This document shows positions 8,576 to 16,659 of a stretch of 64,000 nt of DNA, piece after piece. How positions within the stretch are numbered: the stretch's first letter is position 1; each line of letters begins with the position of its first letter. Position numbers and translations under genes: made by a program. The stretch spans positions 3,684,001 through 3,748,000 of the forward strand of contig CP102274.1 of assembly GCA_025149285.1 (NCBI GenBank). The letters are read 5' to 3'. Source of the DNA: Hungatella hathewayi. Its GTDB lineage: Bacteria > Bacillota > Clostridia > Lachnospirales > Lachnospiraceae. Below the pieces are notes generated by a model. That model worked only from the letters and a program-made list of their open reading frames with translations, had not been told where the DNA came from and ran no database searches.

Positions 8576-10980
8576 GATTCTCCTCCTTTATCTCCCATGA
8601 CAACAGTAACTTCATGACTGCTTCCTGCTTCTGACACAGGTATCTTACTTACCTTCCTGCCATCCAGTATCAGTTCCTTAACGCCCTTCATTACGCCTTC
8701 CGGATTCTTCACGGAGATACGGTACTCTGCGCCGCGCCATACGCGAGTTACAGAGAACTCCTTCCAGTCCGCCGGAATGCACGGATCAATCTCCAGGCTG
8801 TCAAACTGCGGGCGAATCCCCAGCATGTAGCGGGTGGCTGAAAAATACGCCCAGCCGCCGCTTCCAGTCATAAACGGGTGGCGTGCCCGGCCGTAAGCCG
8901 TATGGTCCTTTCCCATAATAAACTGACAGTAGGAATACGGCTCCGCCTCCCTGATCTCTATTATATCATTCTGATAGTAAGGACACAATGCATGGTAGAA
9001 TTTCATGGCCCGGTCGCCTCTTCCCAGTCTGCATTCCGCAGCCCACGCCCATGGATTGGGATGGCTGAAAATGGATCCGTTTTCTTTGACGCCCGGATAA
9101 ACTCTGGTGACAAAGCCAATATCATCATCCGGAACCGTATAGGAAGGGCCGTTCAGCATAATGCCGTAGGGGGTGTACAGATATTCGTCCACGGCATCCA
9201 TGGCTTTTATCCCCTTTTCATAATCTGCAGCGCCGGACAGCACCGCCCAGCTGTTGGACTCCAGATGCAGCCTGCCCTCGCGGTCCTGGTGAGTGCCGAT
9301 CTTTCTTCCATTTTTTGTGATGCCGCGGATATACCAGCCGTCATCCCACAGTTCTCTGTCGCAGGTCTCTTTCACCGTGCGGAGCATGTCGGTATAAACC
9401 TTCACGTCCTCCTCTCTTCCCAGCCACGATGCCGCTTCCAGGAAATTATCGATCGCCCAGTAGTGGAGGAAGGATACGAGTGCGCTCTCTCCGCCTCCCA
9501 GATTCAGACAGTCGTTCCAGTCTGCCCGGAGCCCCTTGCAGACGCCGTGCGCTCCGATCTGTTTTGCGGAGAAATCCAGGATCTTCTTCATATGTTCATA
9601 CACCGTACCGCTTCCGCCGTCGGCATACGTAATGATTTCATCAAAGAATCCGTATTCCCCGGTCTCCTTCACATACTCCACGATGGAGGCGATCAGCCAC
9701 AGAGCGTCGTCAGAGCAGGTATCCTCCAGACCGTGGATCATATCAGAAACTTTCGGAGTCGGCACGACCGTAGGTGACTTGAAAGGCTTCACCTCCGTAT
9801 CCGGGTCAAACCATTCCGGCTGAAACAGATGGAGACCGTATCCGGCCGATACGAGACCGCGAAGCAGTTCTACCAGCCTCTGGCGGCATTTTTCCGGATT
9901 AGAGTGAGGAACCGTCATGGCATCCTGCGCCGTATCCCGGTATCCCAGACCGGTCCGGCCGCCGACCTCGATAAAGGAGGCAAACCGGGAGAACATAACG
10001 TTGATCTCCGCCTGGTACAGTGTCCACGTATTGATCAGTGTGTTCATGCCTTCATCCGGGGTTTGGATCTGAAGGCGGCTGCATTTATCGTCCCAGAACG
10101 CCCTTAAATCGCTGTACGCCCGGTCGACCGCTCCGTGATCCGAGTACTTCGCCCGCATAGCGCGTCCTGCTTCCCGTTTCCCCTCGCCAAGCAGGAATAT
10201 AAGCCTCGTCTCCTCTTCCGGCTCCAGCTCCAGACGTCTCATCAATGCGCCGCAGTGATTTCCGCCTTTCTCAGAGCTTCCGCTCATCTCCCCCCGTTCT
10301 ACCGCCACAGGATTATCCTCTGTGTGGTAGAGGCCGATGAATTTGTCCCGGAGGCAATCGTAGCCGTCCGGTTTAAAATCTGATGTAAAGTACTGGTATC
10401 CAAACTCCTCATAGAATAAATCGTGCTCAATAATGCCGTCTTCAAAGGAAGAACCGGCGGCATACAGACTCATCTGAAAGTTTTTATTATCCATCTCTAT
10501 ATGGTGGAAGGAAAGCTCACAGTAAGAATACACGCTTAATTTCCGTTTTCTCCCGCTCTCATTTTTCAGCTTCACATCCCACAGTTCTACAGGATCGTCA
10601 ATCGGAATGAACAGCGTCTGCTCCGCTTCGATTCCCTGGTAATCACAGCTGTATGTCGTGTAGGACAGGCCATGGCGGCAGGTGTATTTTGCCTGATCGA
10701 GAGGTTTTCCCACCGGCTGCCACGATATACTCCAGAATTCCCCCGTCTCATCATCTCTCACATAGACGTAATGGCCCGGCCGGTCCATCGGGACGGCATT
10801 CCCCCGAAACCTCGTAATTCTGTGGTATTCCGGGGATTTGTAGAAGAGATATCCGCCTGCCGTGTGGTTCACAACGGCGCACATATCCTTTACTCCCAGG
10901 TAATTGGTCCACGACGTGGGCAGATCTACCCGGTCGATCACATACTCCCTTTTTTCATTATCAAAATGTCCGTACTGCAT
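8572..10980 (-). CDS. GH94 disaccharide phosphorylase, N,N'-diacetylchitobiose phosphorylase-like
   Basis: An 802-residue GH94 enzyme that uses inorganic phosphate to split a beta-1,4 disaccharide into a sugar 1-phosphate and a free sugar. It has the N-terminal beta-sandwich (MQYGHFDNEKREYVI, NYLGVKD), the linker and the (alpha/alpha)6 barrel with RTGLGYRDTAQDAM, CSDDALWL and GLRADWNDCLN. The catalytic general acid is the Asp of ADWND. Length and many stretches (GYLFYKSPEYHRITRFR, DRPGHYVYVRDD, VTRVYPGVKENG) match my memory of Vibrio chitobiose phosphorylase better than clostridial cellobiose phosphorylase. No secretion signal is present, so it acts in the cytoplasm. AGGAGG lies upstream of the ATG. 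Confidence 0.85.
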   Translation of the reverse strand: MQYGHFDNEKREYVIDRVDLPTSWTNYLGVKDMCAVVNHTAGGYLFYKSPEYHRITRFRGNAVPMDRPGHYVYVRDDETGEFWSISWQPVGKPLDQAKYTCRHGLSYTTYSCDYQGIEAEQTLFIPIDDPVELWDVKLKNESGRKRKLSVYSYCELSFHHIEMDNKNFQMSLYAAGSSFEDGIIEHDLFYEEFGYQYFTSDFKPDGYDCLRDKFIGLYHTEDNPVAVERGEMSGSSEKGGNHCGALMRRLELEPEEETRLIFLLGEGKREAGRAMRAKYSDHGAVDRAYSDLRAFWDDKCSRLQIQTPDEGMNTLINTWTLYQAEINVMFSRFASFIEVGGRTGLGYRDTAQDAMTVPHSNPEKCRQRLVELLRGLVSAGYGLHLFQPEWFDPDTEVKPFKSPTVVPTPKVSDMIHGLEDTCSDDALWLIASIVEYVKETGEYGFFDEIITYADGGSGTVYEHMKKILDFSAKQIGAHGVCKGLRADWNDCLNLGGGESALVSFLHYWAIDNFLEAASWLGREEDVKVYTDMLRTVKETCDRELWDDGWYIRGITKNGRKIGTHQDREGRLHLESNSWAVLSGAADYEKGIKAMDAVDEYLYTPYGIMLNGPSYTVPDDDIGFVTRVYPGVKENGSIFSHPNPWAWAAECRLGRGDRAMKFYHALCPYYQNDIIEIREAEPYSYCQFIMGKDHTAYGRARHPFMTGSGGWAYFSATRYMLGIRPQFDSLEIDPCIPADWKEFSVTRVWRGAEYRISVKNPEGVMKGVKELILDGRKVSKIPVSEAGSSHEVTVVMGDKGGES

Positions 10981-11098
10981 CCCATCATCCTCCTCTAGTC
11001 GCTTACGTTCTATCTCAATTATAGAATTTTCACAAAAAATAGGTATGGCTGAGAGTGTGAAAATTTGTCTAACCTTGCGCGATCACGAAAAGCAGGGG

Positions 11099-11127
11099 TT
11101 GCAAAGCCTGCGTTTCTATTATAGAAT
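11099..11127 (+). promoter_or_regulatory. Promoter of the phosphofructokinase gene
   Basis: TTGCAA and TAGAAT separated by 17 bases, about 30 bases before the start codon. The opposite strand carries a TATAAT near 11015-11025 that may serve the divergent GH94 operon, but without a convincing -35. Confidence 0.6.
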
Positions 11128-11158
11128 AGGGGGAGCGTCAAAAAAGGAGAATATACAC

Positions 11159-12391
11159 ATGAAGAAAAATGCAATCGTTGGCCAGTCCGGCGGCCCAACC
11201 GCCGTCATCAACGCGAGCCTCTACGGCGTCATAAAGGAAGGGATAAACCAGGAAGCCATTGATCACGTCTACGGCATGATTAACGGAATTGAAGGTTATA
11301 TGTCCGGTACCTGTATGGATTTAACCGCGGATTTAACTTCAGATGAATTAGAGCTTTTAAAATTAACACCGGCGGCCTATTTAGGTTCCTGCCGTTATAA
11401 ACTGCCGGAAGACTTATCCTCACCATTCTATCCGGCTCTGTTTGAGAAGTTTCGGAAGATGAACATCGGATACTTCTTCTATATCGGAGGCAACGATTCC
11501 ATGGACACCGTCAGCAAGCTGTCCCGCTACGCCTCCCACCACCACAGCGAGATCCGGTTCATCGGTGTTCCGAAAACCATAGATAACGACCTCGTTCTCA
11601 CCGACCATACCCCCGGCTACGGAAGCGCTGCAAAATATGTAGCCGATACGGTCCGGGAAATCGTTCTGGACTCCTCCGTCTATCAGCAGAAATCCGTCAC
11701 CATCGTAGAGCTGATGGGCCGCCACGCCGGCTGGGTAACGGCTGCCAGTGCTCTCGCCCGTAAATACGAGGGGGACAACCCGGTACTCATCTATCTGCCG
11801 GAGACCCATTTCGATTTTGAACAGTTCACAGAGGATGTGACTGCCGCCCTGTCGAAGAACAGCACCGTCGTCATCTGTATCTCGGAAGGCATCTCGGATG
11901 CCAGAGGCAAATTTATCTGTGAATATGCGGATGCTGCCCGTCTCGATACCTTCGGCCACAAGATGCTGACCGGCAGCGGTAAGATGCTGGAAAACTTCAT
12001 ACGCGATAAATTCGGCGTCAAGGTCCGTTCCATCGAATTAAACGTCAATCAGCGTTGCTCCGGTATGATGGCTTCCGCCACTGATATTGAAGAATCCGTT
12101 CTTGCAGGCCGTGAAGGCGTAAAGGCTGCTGTCTCCGGGCTGACCGGGCGCATGATCTCTTTCCTGCGAAACGAAAACGGACCGTACCATTTAGAATGCG
12201 GTACGGTTGATGTAAATGAGGTCTGCAACAGGGAAAAACTCTTCCCCTCTGAGTGGATGAATTCCCGCGGCACCGATGTGACACAGGCCTTCCTCGATTA
12301 TGCGCTTCCTCTGATTCAGGGAGAGGTGCAGAGGAAGACGGAATCGGGACGGCCGGTTTATCTTTATCGTAAGAGCCTGGTTCAAAAATAA
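11159..12391 (+). CDS. 6-phosphofructokinase, PPi-dependent type by signature
   Basis: A 410-residue phosphofructokinase. The nucleotide/PPi loop is GQSGGPTAVINAS at the N-terminus. The active-site segments read YIGGNDSMDT and GVPKTIDNDL. In ATP-dependent enzymes the position after the Mg-binding residue is Gly and the TIDND motif is preceded by Gly. Here they are Asp and Lys, the combination described for PPi-dependent enzymes. MGRHAGW is the fructose-6-phosphate-binding segment. A long in-frame upstream extension was rejected, because it starts in the divergent intergenic region and AAGGAGA precedes the chosen ATG. The enzyme probably works reversibly in glycolysis/gluconeogenesis. Confidence 0.9.
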   Translation: MKKNAIVGQSGGPTAVINASLYGVIKEGINQEAIDHVYGMINGIEGYMSGTCMDLTADLTSDELELLKLTPAAYLGSCRYKLPEDLSSPFYPALFEKFRKMNIGYFFYIGGNDSMDTVSKLSRYASHHHSEIRFIGVPKTIDNDLVLTDHTPGYGSAAKYVADTVREIVLDSSVYQQKSVTIVELMGRHAGWVTAASALARKYEGDNPVLIYLPETHFDFEQFTEDVTAALSKNSTVVICISEGISDARGKFICEYADAARLDTFGHKMLTGSGKMLENFIRDKFGVKVRSIELNVNQRCSGMMASATDIEESVLAGREGVKAAVSGLTGRMISFLRNENGPYHLECGTVDVNEVCNREKLFPSEWMNSRGTDVTQAFLDYALPLIQGEVQRKTESGRPVYLYRKSLVQK

Positions 12392-12394
12392 AGG

Positions 12395-12443
12395 CAAATG
12401 CGCTTCAATTCCTTTCGATTAAAGGGATTGAAGCGCATTTTTT
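12395..12443 (+). terminator. Intrinsic terminator of the phosphofructokinase gene
   Basis: ATGCGCTTCAAT(T)CCTTT pairs with AAAGGGATTGAAGCGCAT, an 18-bp stem with one G-U pair, followed by TTTTTT. It starts 4 bases after the stop codon. Confidence 0.92.
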
Positions 12444-12457
12444 AAGCAGTATTAATT

Positions 12458-12835
12458 TTACTCATGCATTTCTGACAAGTTCGACAAAGGAATGGAGACA
12501 CCATTATAAAAATGCCTTGTTAAGGTTTTTCCAAAGATCCGGTAACTCACTGCAGTTCCACATCCGGAAAAGAAATTGTAAACCTGTTTGGTCTGCATGT
12601 TTTTATATACCTTCATTTCTATTGTATAACACCAGCCATGGTAGGAATACTGTCCCTCAATATATTCTTCGCCTCCAGCACGATGTACTAAGGCTGGGTA
12701 CCATTCTGCCTGTTTGTATAAATACATTTGAGGGTAATCCCCATGATTAAATGCCCTGTAATCACAGATTAATGCGATTAAAAAATATAGTATCAGAACG
12801 ACTGATAAGATCAAGAAAAATTTTTTTCTTTTCAT
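12458..12835 (-). CDS. Small membrane-anchored protein of unknown function
   Basis: I do not recognise a family. The chosen start gives 125 residues beginning MKRKKFFLILSVVLILYFL, a single N-terminal membrane anchor or signal sequence, then a ~100-residue extracytoplasmic part rich in Tyr with two Cys (GWCYTIE and SGCGTAV) that could form a disulfide. An alternative start 9 codons earlier has AGGAG only one base before it and looks less favourable. The gene lies 32 bp after the SufB/D-like gene on the same strand and may be co-transcribed with it, but its content suggests no Fe-S role. Confidence 0.55.
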   Translation of the reverse strand: MKRKKFFLILSVVLILYFLIALICDYRAFNHGDYPQMYLYKQAEWYPALVHRAGGEEYIEGQYSYHGWCYTIEMKVYKNMQTKQVYNFFSGCGTAVSYRIFGKTLTRHFYNGVSIPLSNLSEMHE

Positions 12836-12867
12836 AAATAGCACATCCTGACTGATTATCATGCTCC

Positions 12868-13794
12868 TTATTTCAAAAACCCATTCACAATCTGCGTTTC
12901 CGCTTCCGCCTCGCTGAGTCCCAGCGTCATCAGCTTGATAATCTGGTCTCCCGCTATTTTTCCGATGGCCGCCTCATGAATCAGGGCTGCATCCGTGTTG
13001 TTTGCCGTGATCTTCGGAATTGCGCTGATATTGGCGTGATCCATGATGATCGCATCACATTCAGAGTGACCCGCACATCTGGAATTGCCGTTGATCTCCG
13101 CAAGAAACGTCTGTCTCGAATCATCTCTCGCCACCGCACGGGAAATCACATTGGCGCTGGAGTCATCACCGTTTAAATTCACCACAAATCCGCTCACCGC
13201 CTCCTGAGCGCCGTGTGTCATCAGTCTCTCCTGGATAACCAGCTTCGCACCGGCTGAAAGCTCGGCCTTCGTGTTCCGGTTGGTGGAATCCACGCCCTTG
13301 ATCTGAACCATCTCCATCTCCATGTAGCTGTTTTCCTCCAGATACACTTCGGTGCCCGGATTCATGATTCTCTTACCGTTTCCATCGCCCTCGCCGTAGT
13401 GTTTCTCCACGTATTTCACTTTGGAATTCTTTCCTAAGTAAAAACGGTGGATTCCGTCGTGCCGGGAATCCTGCTGCCCGCAGTTACTGATGCCGCAGCC
13501 CGCGACGATCACCACATCTGCGTCGTCTCCAATATAAAAATCGTTATAAACCACCTCGGTTAAGCCGCTCTCGCTTAACACAACCGGGATATGAACGCTC
13601 TCATGCTTCGTACCCGGCTTAATATGAATATCGATGCCGGTGCCGTCGTCCTTCGATGTGATATCGATGTTGGCCGTCGTATTCCGGCCCGCTGTCTGGC
13701 CGTTGGCGCGGAGATTATATGCGCCTTCCGGCACGTCATGTAAATCAGCGACTTCCTCTAACAGCCGCTTCTGAATCTCATCCATCTTTGCCAT
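12868..13794 (-). CDS. SufB/SufD-family Fe-S scaffold protein
   Basis: A 308-residue protein of the SufB/SufD family, whose beta-helix core assembles Fe-S clusters with the ATPase SufC. The core is seen in SRAVARDDSRQTFLAEINGN, CAGHSECDAIIMD and IPKITANNTDAALIHEAAIGKI. The SREH-like and CGHSE-type motifs are typical of SufB cores. It is shorter than full SufB (about 465 residues), lacking the long N-terminal region. The start at MAKMDE lies two bases after the SufC stop. Only sufC and this gene are present; no SufS, SufU or second B/D gene lies nearby. This is the two-component arrangement seen in minimal SUF-like (SMS-type) systems. Confidence 0.85.
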   Translation of the reverse strand: MAKMDEIQKRLLEEVADLHDVPEGAYNLRANGQTAGRNTTANIDITSKDDGTGIDIHIKPGTKHESVHIPVVLSESGLTEVVYNDFYIGDDADVVIVAGCGISNCGQQDSRHDGIHRFYLGKNSKVKYVEKHYGEGDGNGKRIMNPGTEVYLEENSYMEMEMVQIKGVDSTNRNTKAELSAGAKLVIQERLMTHGAQEAVSGFVVNLNGDDSSANVISRAVARDDSRQTFLAEINGNSRCAGHSECDAIIMDHANISAIPKITANNTDAALIHEAAIGKIAGDQIIKLMTLGLSEAEAETQIVNGFLK

Positions 13795-13795
13795 G

Positions 13796-14539
13796 TCATG
13801 CCTCCTCCTTGTTGTAGAACTTCGTACAGGCATCCACTGCGGAAGCTGTCCCCAGAAGATGAGGAAGGATATCATCCTTCGGGCCCTGCATGCTGATCTG
13901 ACCGTTTGCAATGACCACGATCTCGTCTGCAATATCCAGAATTCTCTCCTGATGAGAGATGATTAATATCGAACCGTTTTTGATGTTGTGGCGCATACGC
14001 TCGAATACCGCAATCAGATTCTGGAAGCTCCATAAATCGATTCCGGCCTCCGGCTCGTCAAATATAGAAAGCTTTGTGCCGCGCGCCAGCACGGTAGCGA
14101 TCTCGATCCGCTTCAGTTCGCCGCCCGATAAGCTGTCATTGACTTCGCGTTTGATATAATCCTTGGCACATAAACCTACTTCGGATAAATACTGGCATGC
14201 ATCCGTAATGGTAAGCTGCTTTCCCGACGCAAGGCGCAGCAGATCGAATACTTCAATCCCTTTAAAACGGACCGGCTGCTGGAATGCATAGCTGATTCCG
14301 CTCTGAGCGCGCTCCGTAATGTTTTTCTCTGTAATATCCACCCCGTCCAGCTGAATTCTCCCGCCGGTCGGCTTCTCAATTCCCGCAATCAGCTTCGCCA
14401 GAGTCGATTTTCCGCCCCCGTTGGGGCCGGTGACGACGACAAATTTATTGCTCTCTATGGTCAGGTTTAAATTCCTGATAATCTCTTTCTGGCTCTTCTC
14501 ATCCTGTACGCCAAAAGATAGATTTTCTAATGTAAGCAT
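13796..14539 (-). CDS. sufC: SufC-type Fe-S assembly ABC ATPase
   Basis: A 247-residue ABC ATPase without membrane domain. Walker A is GPNGGGKST near residue 37, the Q-loop lies in YAFQQPVRF, the signature is LSGGELKR near residue 140, Walker B is SIFDEPEAGID, and the switch His is in IISHQE. The LSGGE(L/M)KR and DEPEAGIDLW wording is typical of SufC. It powers conformational change of the partner SufB/D scaffold. AGGAGGAGA precedes the chosen ATG (MLTLENLSFG). An upstream in-frame extension has low-complexity sequence and no ribosome site. The partner gene follows after one base. Confidence 0.9.
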   Translation of the reverse strand: MLTLENLSFGVQDEKSQKEIIRNLNLTIESNKFVVVTGPNGGGKSTLAKLIAGIEKPTGGRIQLDGVDITEKNITERAQSGISYAFQQPVRFKGIEVFDLLRLASGKQLTITDACQYLSEVGLCAKDYIKREVNDSLSGGELKRIEIATVLARGTKLSIFDEPEAGIDLWSFQNLIAVFERMRHNIKNGSILIISHQERILDIADEIVVIANGQISMQGPKDDILPHLLGTASAVDACTKFYNKEEA

Positions 14540-14713
14540 ATGTCTCCTCCTGTATCTCTTACTCAAACACCCGCACATGCTAGTATACACCATTTTTCCA
14601 ATCTTTACTATATTTTTTTTCATATCGGTTCTTTTTCCCGCCTCCTCTTCATACAATTATAACAATATCCGTTTTACCATTCATAAGAAAACACACATAA
14701 GGGAGAAATGTAT

Positions 14714-16372
14714 ATGAAATCCGATATGATACTTGACAACATACCCTGCGGTATCGTAAAGCTGAAGGCCGAAAGCGGCTTTCCTGTCCTCTATGCCAAC
14801 GATGAATTTAAGCAGCTGCACGGAGCCGCAAAACGCCTGGAAGACATCGTGGAACCGCCGGATTATCAGGAACTGGAACAGGATATTCTGGGGCATCTGG
14901 GTGATGCGCCCGCACGTTTTGAGCTTGAGTTTCGAAGTCCAACAGAGGGAGGAGACTTCTGCTGGTACCTCATCCGCATCAATTACGTCCCCGGAGGCGG
15001 GGAAGAAGTGCTGTACGGCATCCTGATTGATATAAACGACAGAAAGAAACGGCAGGAAGAGTTACTCATCCGAGAAGAGCAATACCGCCTCGCCAGCCGG
15101 CACTCCGGATGCAACATCAGTATCTACGACATTCCTTCGAAAACGCTCTGTCAGCCGCACGATTCCGCATTTTCCTTTCCCAGTCCCATTTCATGTCCGC
15201 CAACCCCTGATTTCATCATCGATAACGGTATCATTCACCGGGAGAGCGTCCAGGATTTTCTGGACTTTTATGATTCTATGGAAAGGGGCGTCCCGGAAGG
15301 GAAATCGATCATCCGCATGAAGATGAAAAGCGGAGAATACCACTGGTTCTCCGCCTGCTACTCTCTTATCCGCGGACAGAACCGGGAACCGTTGAGAAGC
15401 ATCATCTCCTATCAGGATATTACCGGACAGTATGAAAAAGAACTTGCCTATCAAAAATGGATGGAGTACATGAACGAGCAAAAAAAAGACTGTATCGGCT
15501 ATTACGAATACAATCTCAAATACGATCTGTTTGAGGAGATCATGGGAGAACTCACCTCCACCCTTCCGGAATACGCCCGGAACACCTTCTCAGACATCAT
15601 CAATTACATCGCGGAACACTTCATATATGAAGAGGACCGCGAAAACTACCTAAAGGTATTTAACCGCAACCAGCTCCTCTACCATTATTACCACGGCAAC
15701 CGCTCCCTTCAGACGGAACACAGAAGGCTCCGCCCCGACGGCACCACCTACTGGTGCCTGGGACTGATCCAGATCGTCCCCGACCCGTATACCGACACCA
15801 TCAAGGCGTTTATCCTCATCAAGGACATCGATGAAGAGAAAAAGGAGGCTTTGACGCTTCAGGAAATGTCGGAACAGGATTCCTTAACCGGCCTGTTAAA
15901 CCGCGGTACCTCGGTCCGCGCCATCCGCCATATTTTAAAGAACAGCCAGGATCACCATATTCTGATTATGCTGGACATCGACCGGTTTAAACAGATCAAC
16001 GACCGGTACGGCCACCAGTTTGGAGACAAAGCGCTCCGCACTGCGGCCGCGCGCTTAAAATCAGCGCTCCGCCGTGATGACATCTTCGGCCGCCTCGGCG
16101 GAGACGAATTCATCATACTGCTGAAAGACGTCTCCTACTCCATGGACCTATATGCCCGGCTGGAGAATCTCTGCAGCCTGATCGGCAGCGCCCTGGAGCC
16201 GGAGGCACATATATCCGGAAGCATCGGCACCGCGGCCTTCCCGGAGGACGGGACTACCTTCGAGGCGCTCTATGAGAAGGCCGATATCGCACTGTATCAC
16301 GCCAAGCTGCACGGGCGCAACCAGTACGCCGTGTATGAACCCGGTATGAGCATGTCGAAGGATGTGGAGTGA
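14714..16372 (+). CDS. Diguanylate cyclase with N-terminal PAS-type sensor domains
   Basis: A 552-residue soluble signalling protein. Residues ~1-115 and ~225-375 look like PAS domains (for example LRPDGTTYWCLGLIQIV followed by IKAFILIKDIDEEK). The C-terminal ~165 residues are a GGDEF domain with the intact active site GRLGGDEF, substrate segment LDIDRFKQINDRYGH, and an RRDD five residues before GGDEF that fits the RxxD product-inhibition site. It should make cyclic di-GMP from GTP. No EAL domain or membrane helix is seen. The second of two close ATGs is preferred, because GGGAG lies 8 bases before it rather than 2. Confidence 0.9.
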   Translation: MKSDMILDNIPCGIVKLKAESGFPVLYANDEFKQLHGAAKRLEDIVEPPDYQELEQDILGHLGDAPARFELEFRSPTEGGDFCWYLIRINYVPGGGEEVLYGILIDINDRKKRQEELLIREEQYRLASRHSGCNISIYDIPSKTLCQPHDSAFSFPSPISCPPTPDFIIDNGIIHRESVQDFLDFYDSMERGVPEGKSIIRMKMKSGEYHWFSACYSLIRGQNREPLRSIISYQDITGQYEKELAYQKWMEYMNEQKKDCIGYYEYNLKYDLFEEIMGELTSTLPEYARNTFSDIINYIAEHFIYEEDRENYLKVFNRNQLLYHYYHGNRSLQTEHRRLRPDGTTYWCLGLIQIVPDPYTDTIKAFILIKDIDEEKKEALTLQEMSEQDSLTGLLNRGTSVRAIRHILKNSQDHHILIMLDIDRFKQINDRYGHQFGDKALRTAAARLKSALRRDDIFGRLGGDEFIILLKDVSYSMDLYARLENLCSLIGSALEPEAHISGSIGTAAFPEDGTTFEALYEKADIALYHAKLHGRNQYAVYEPGMSMSKDVE

Positions 16373-16391
16373 CAGACTCCCTCAAAGAAAC

Positions 16392-16455
16392 AAGAAACAG
16401 AGAACAGGAGCGGCGGTATCACGAAGGATACCGCCGCTCCTGTTCTCTGTTTCTT
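16392..16455. terminator. 29-bp perfect hairpin, bidirectional terminator
   Basis: Positions 16392-16420 pair without mismatch with 16427-16455 around the 6-base loop ACGAAG. It lies 20 bp after the diguanylate cyclase stop and just beyond the 3' end of the minus-strand tRNA-Leu. It can therefore end both transcripts, though T tracts are short on both sides. Confidence 0.8.
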
Positions 16456-16458
16456 TCG

Positions 16459-16542
16459 TGCAGAAGAAGGGACTTGAACCCTCACGGTATTGCTACCACA
16501 CGGACCTGAACCGTGCGCGTCTGCCAATTCCGCCACTTCTGC
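16459..16542 (-). tRNA. tRNA-Leu (CAG), copy 1
   Basis: An 84-nt class II tRNA. The acceptor GCAGAAG/CTTCTGC carries discriminator A. The anticodon arm CACGG-TTCAGGT-CCGTG gives anticodon CAG, and the long variable arm (TGGTAGCAATACC) is typical of tRNA-Leu. T arm GAGGGTTCAAGTCCCTT. CCA is not encoded. Identical to the copy at 22603-22686. Confidence 0.97.
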
Positions 16543-16556
16543 ATTGCCATACAGCA

Positions 16557-16596
16557 TATAATTGTACGAATTGGTTGTCCAATTCATACAATTATA
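16557..16596. repeat. 40-bp imperfect palindrome upstream of tRNA-Leu
   Basis: TATAATTGTACGAATTGG and its near-complement (one mismatch in 18) flank the loop TTGT. It lies between the TRAP permease stop and the tRNA. It could end the TRAP transcript or overlap the tRNA promoter; no U tract follows it on the minus strand. Confidence 0.55.
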
Positions 16597-16659
16597 TTAC
16601 TATATTTATCCAAATTAATCAAGTACTTTTTTCAATTTTTCAAAAATAATTTATTTTCC

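Noticed and set aside
8878..9777. 299-codon open frame opposite the GH94 gene
   Set aside because: It lies wholly antisense to a well-supported enzyme, has no ribosome site, and its translation has no recognisable domain.
10904..11158. N-terminal extension of the phosphofructokinase
   Set aside because: It would start inside the divergent GH94 gene and run through the promoter; family homology begins at the chosen Met.
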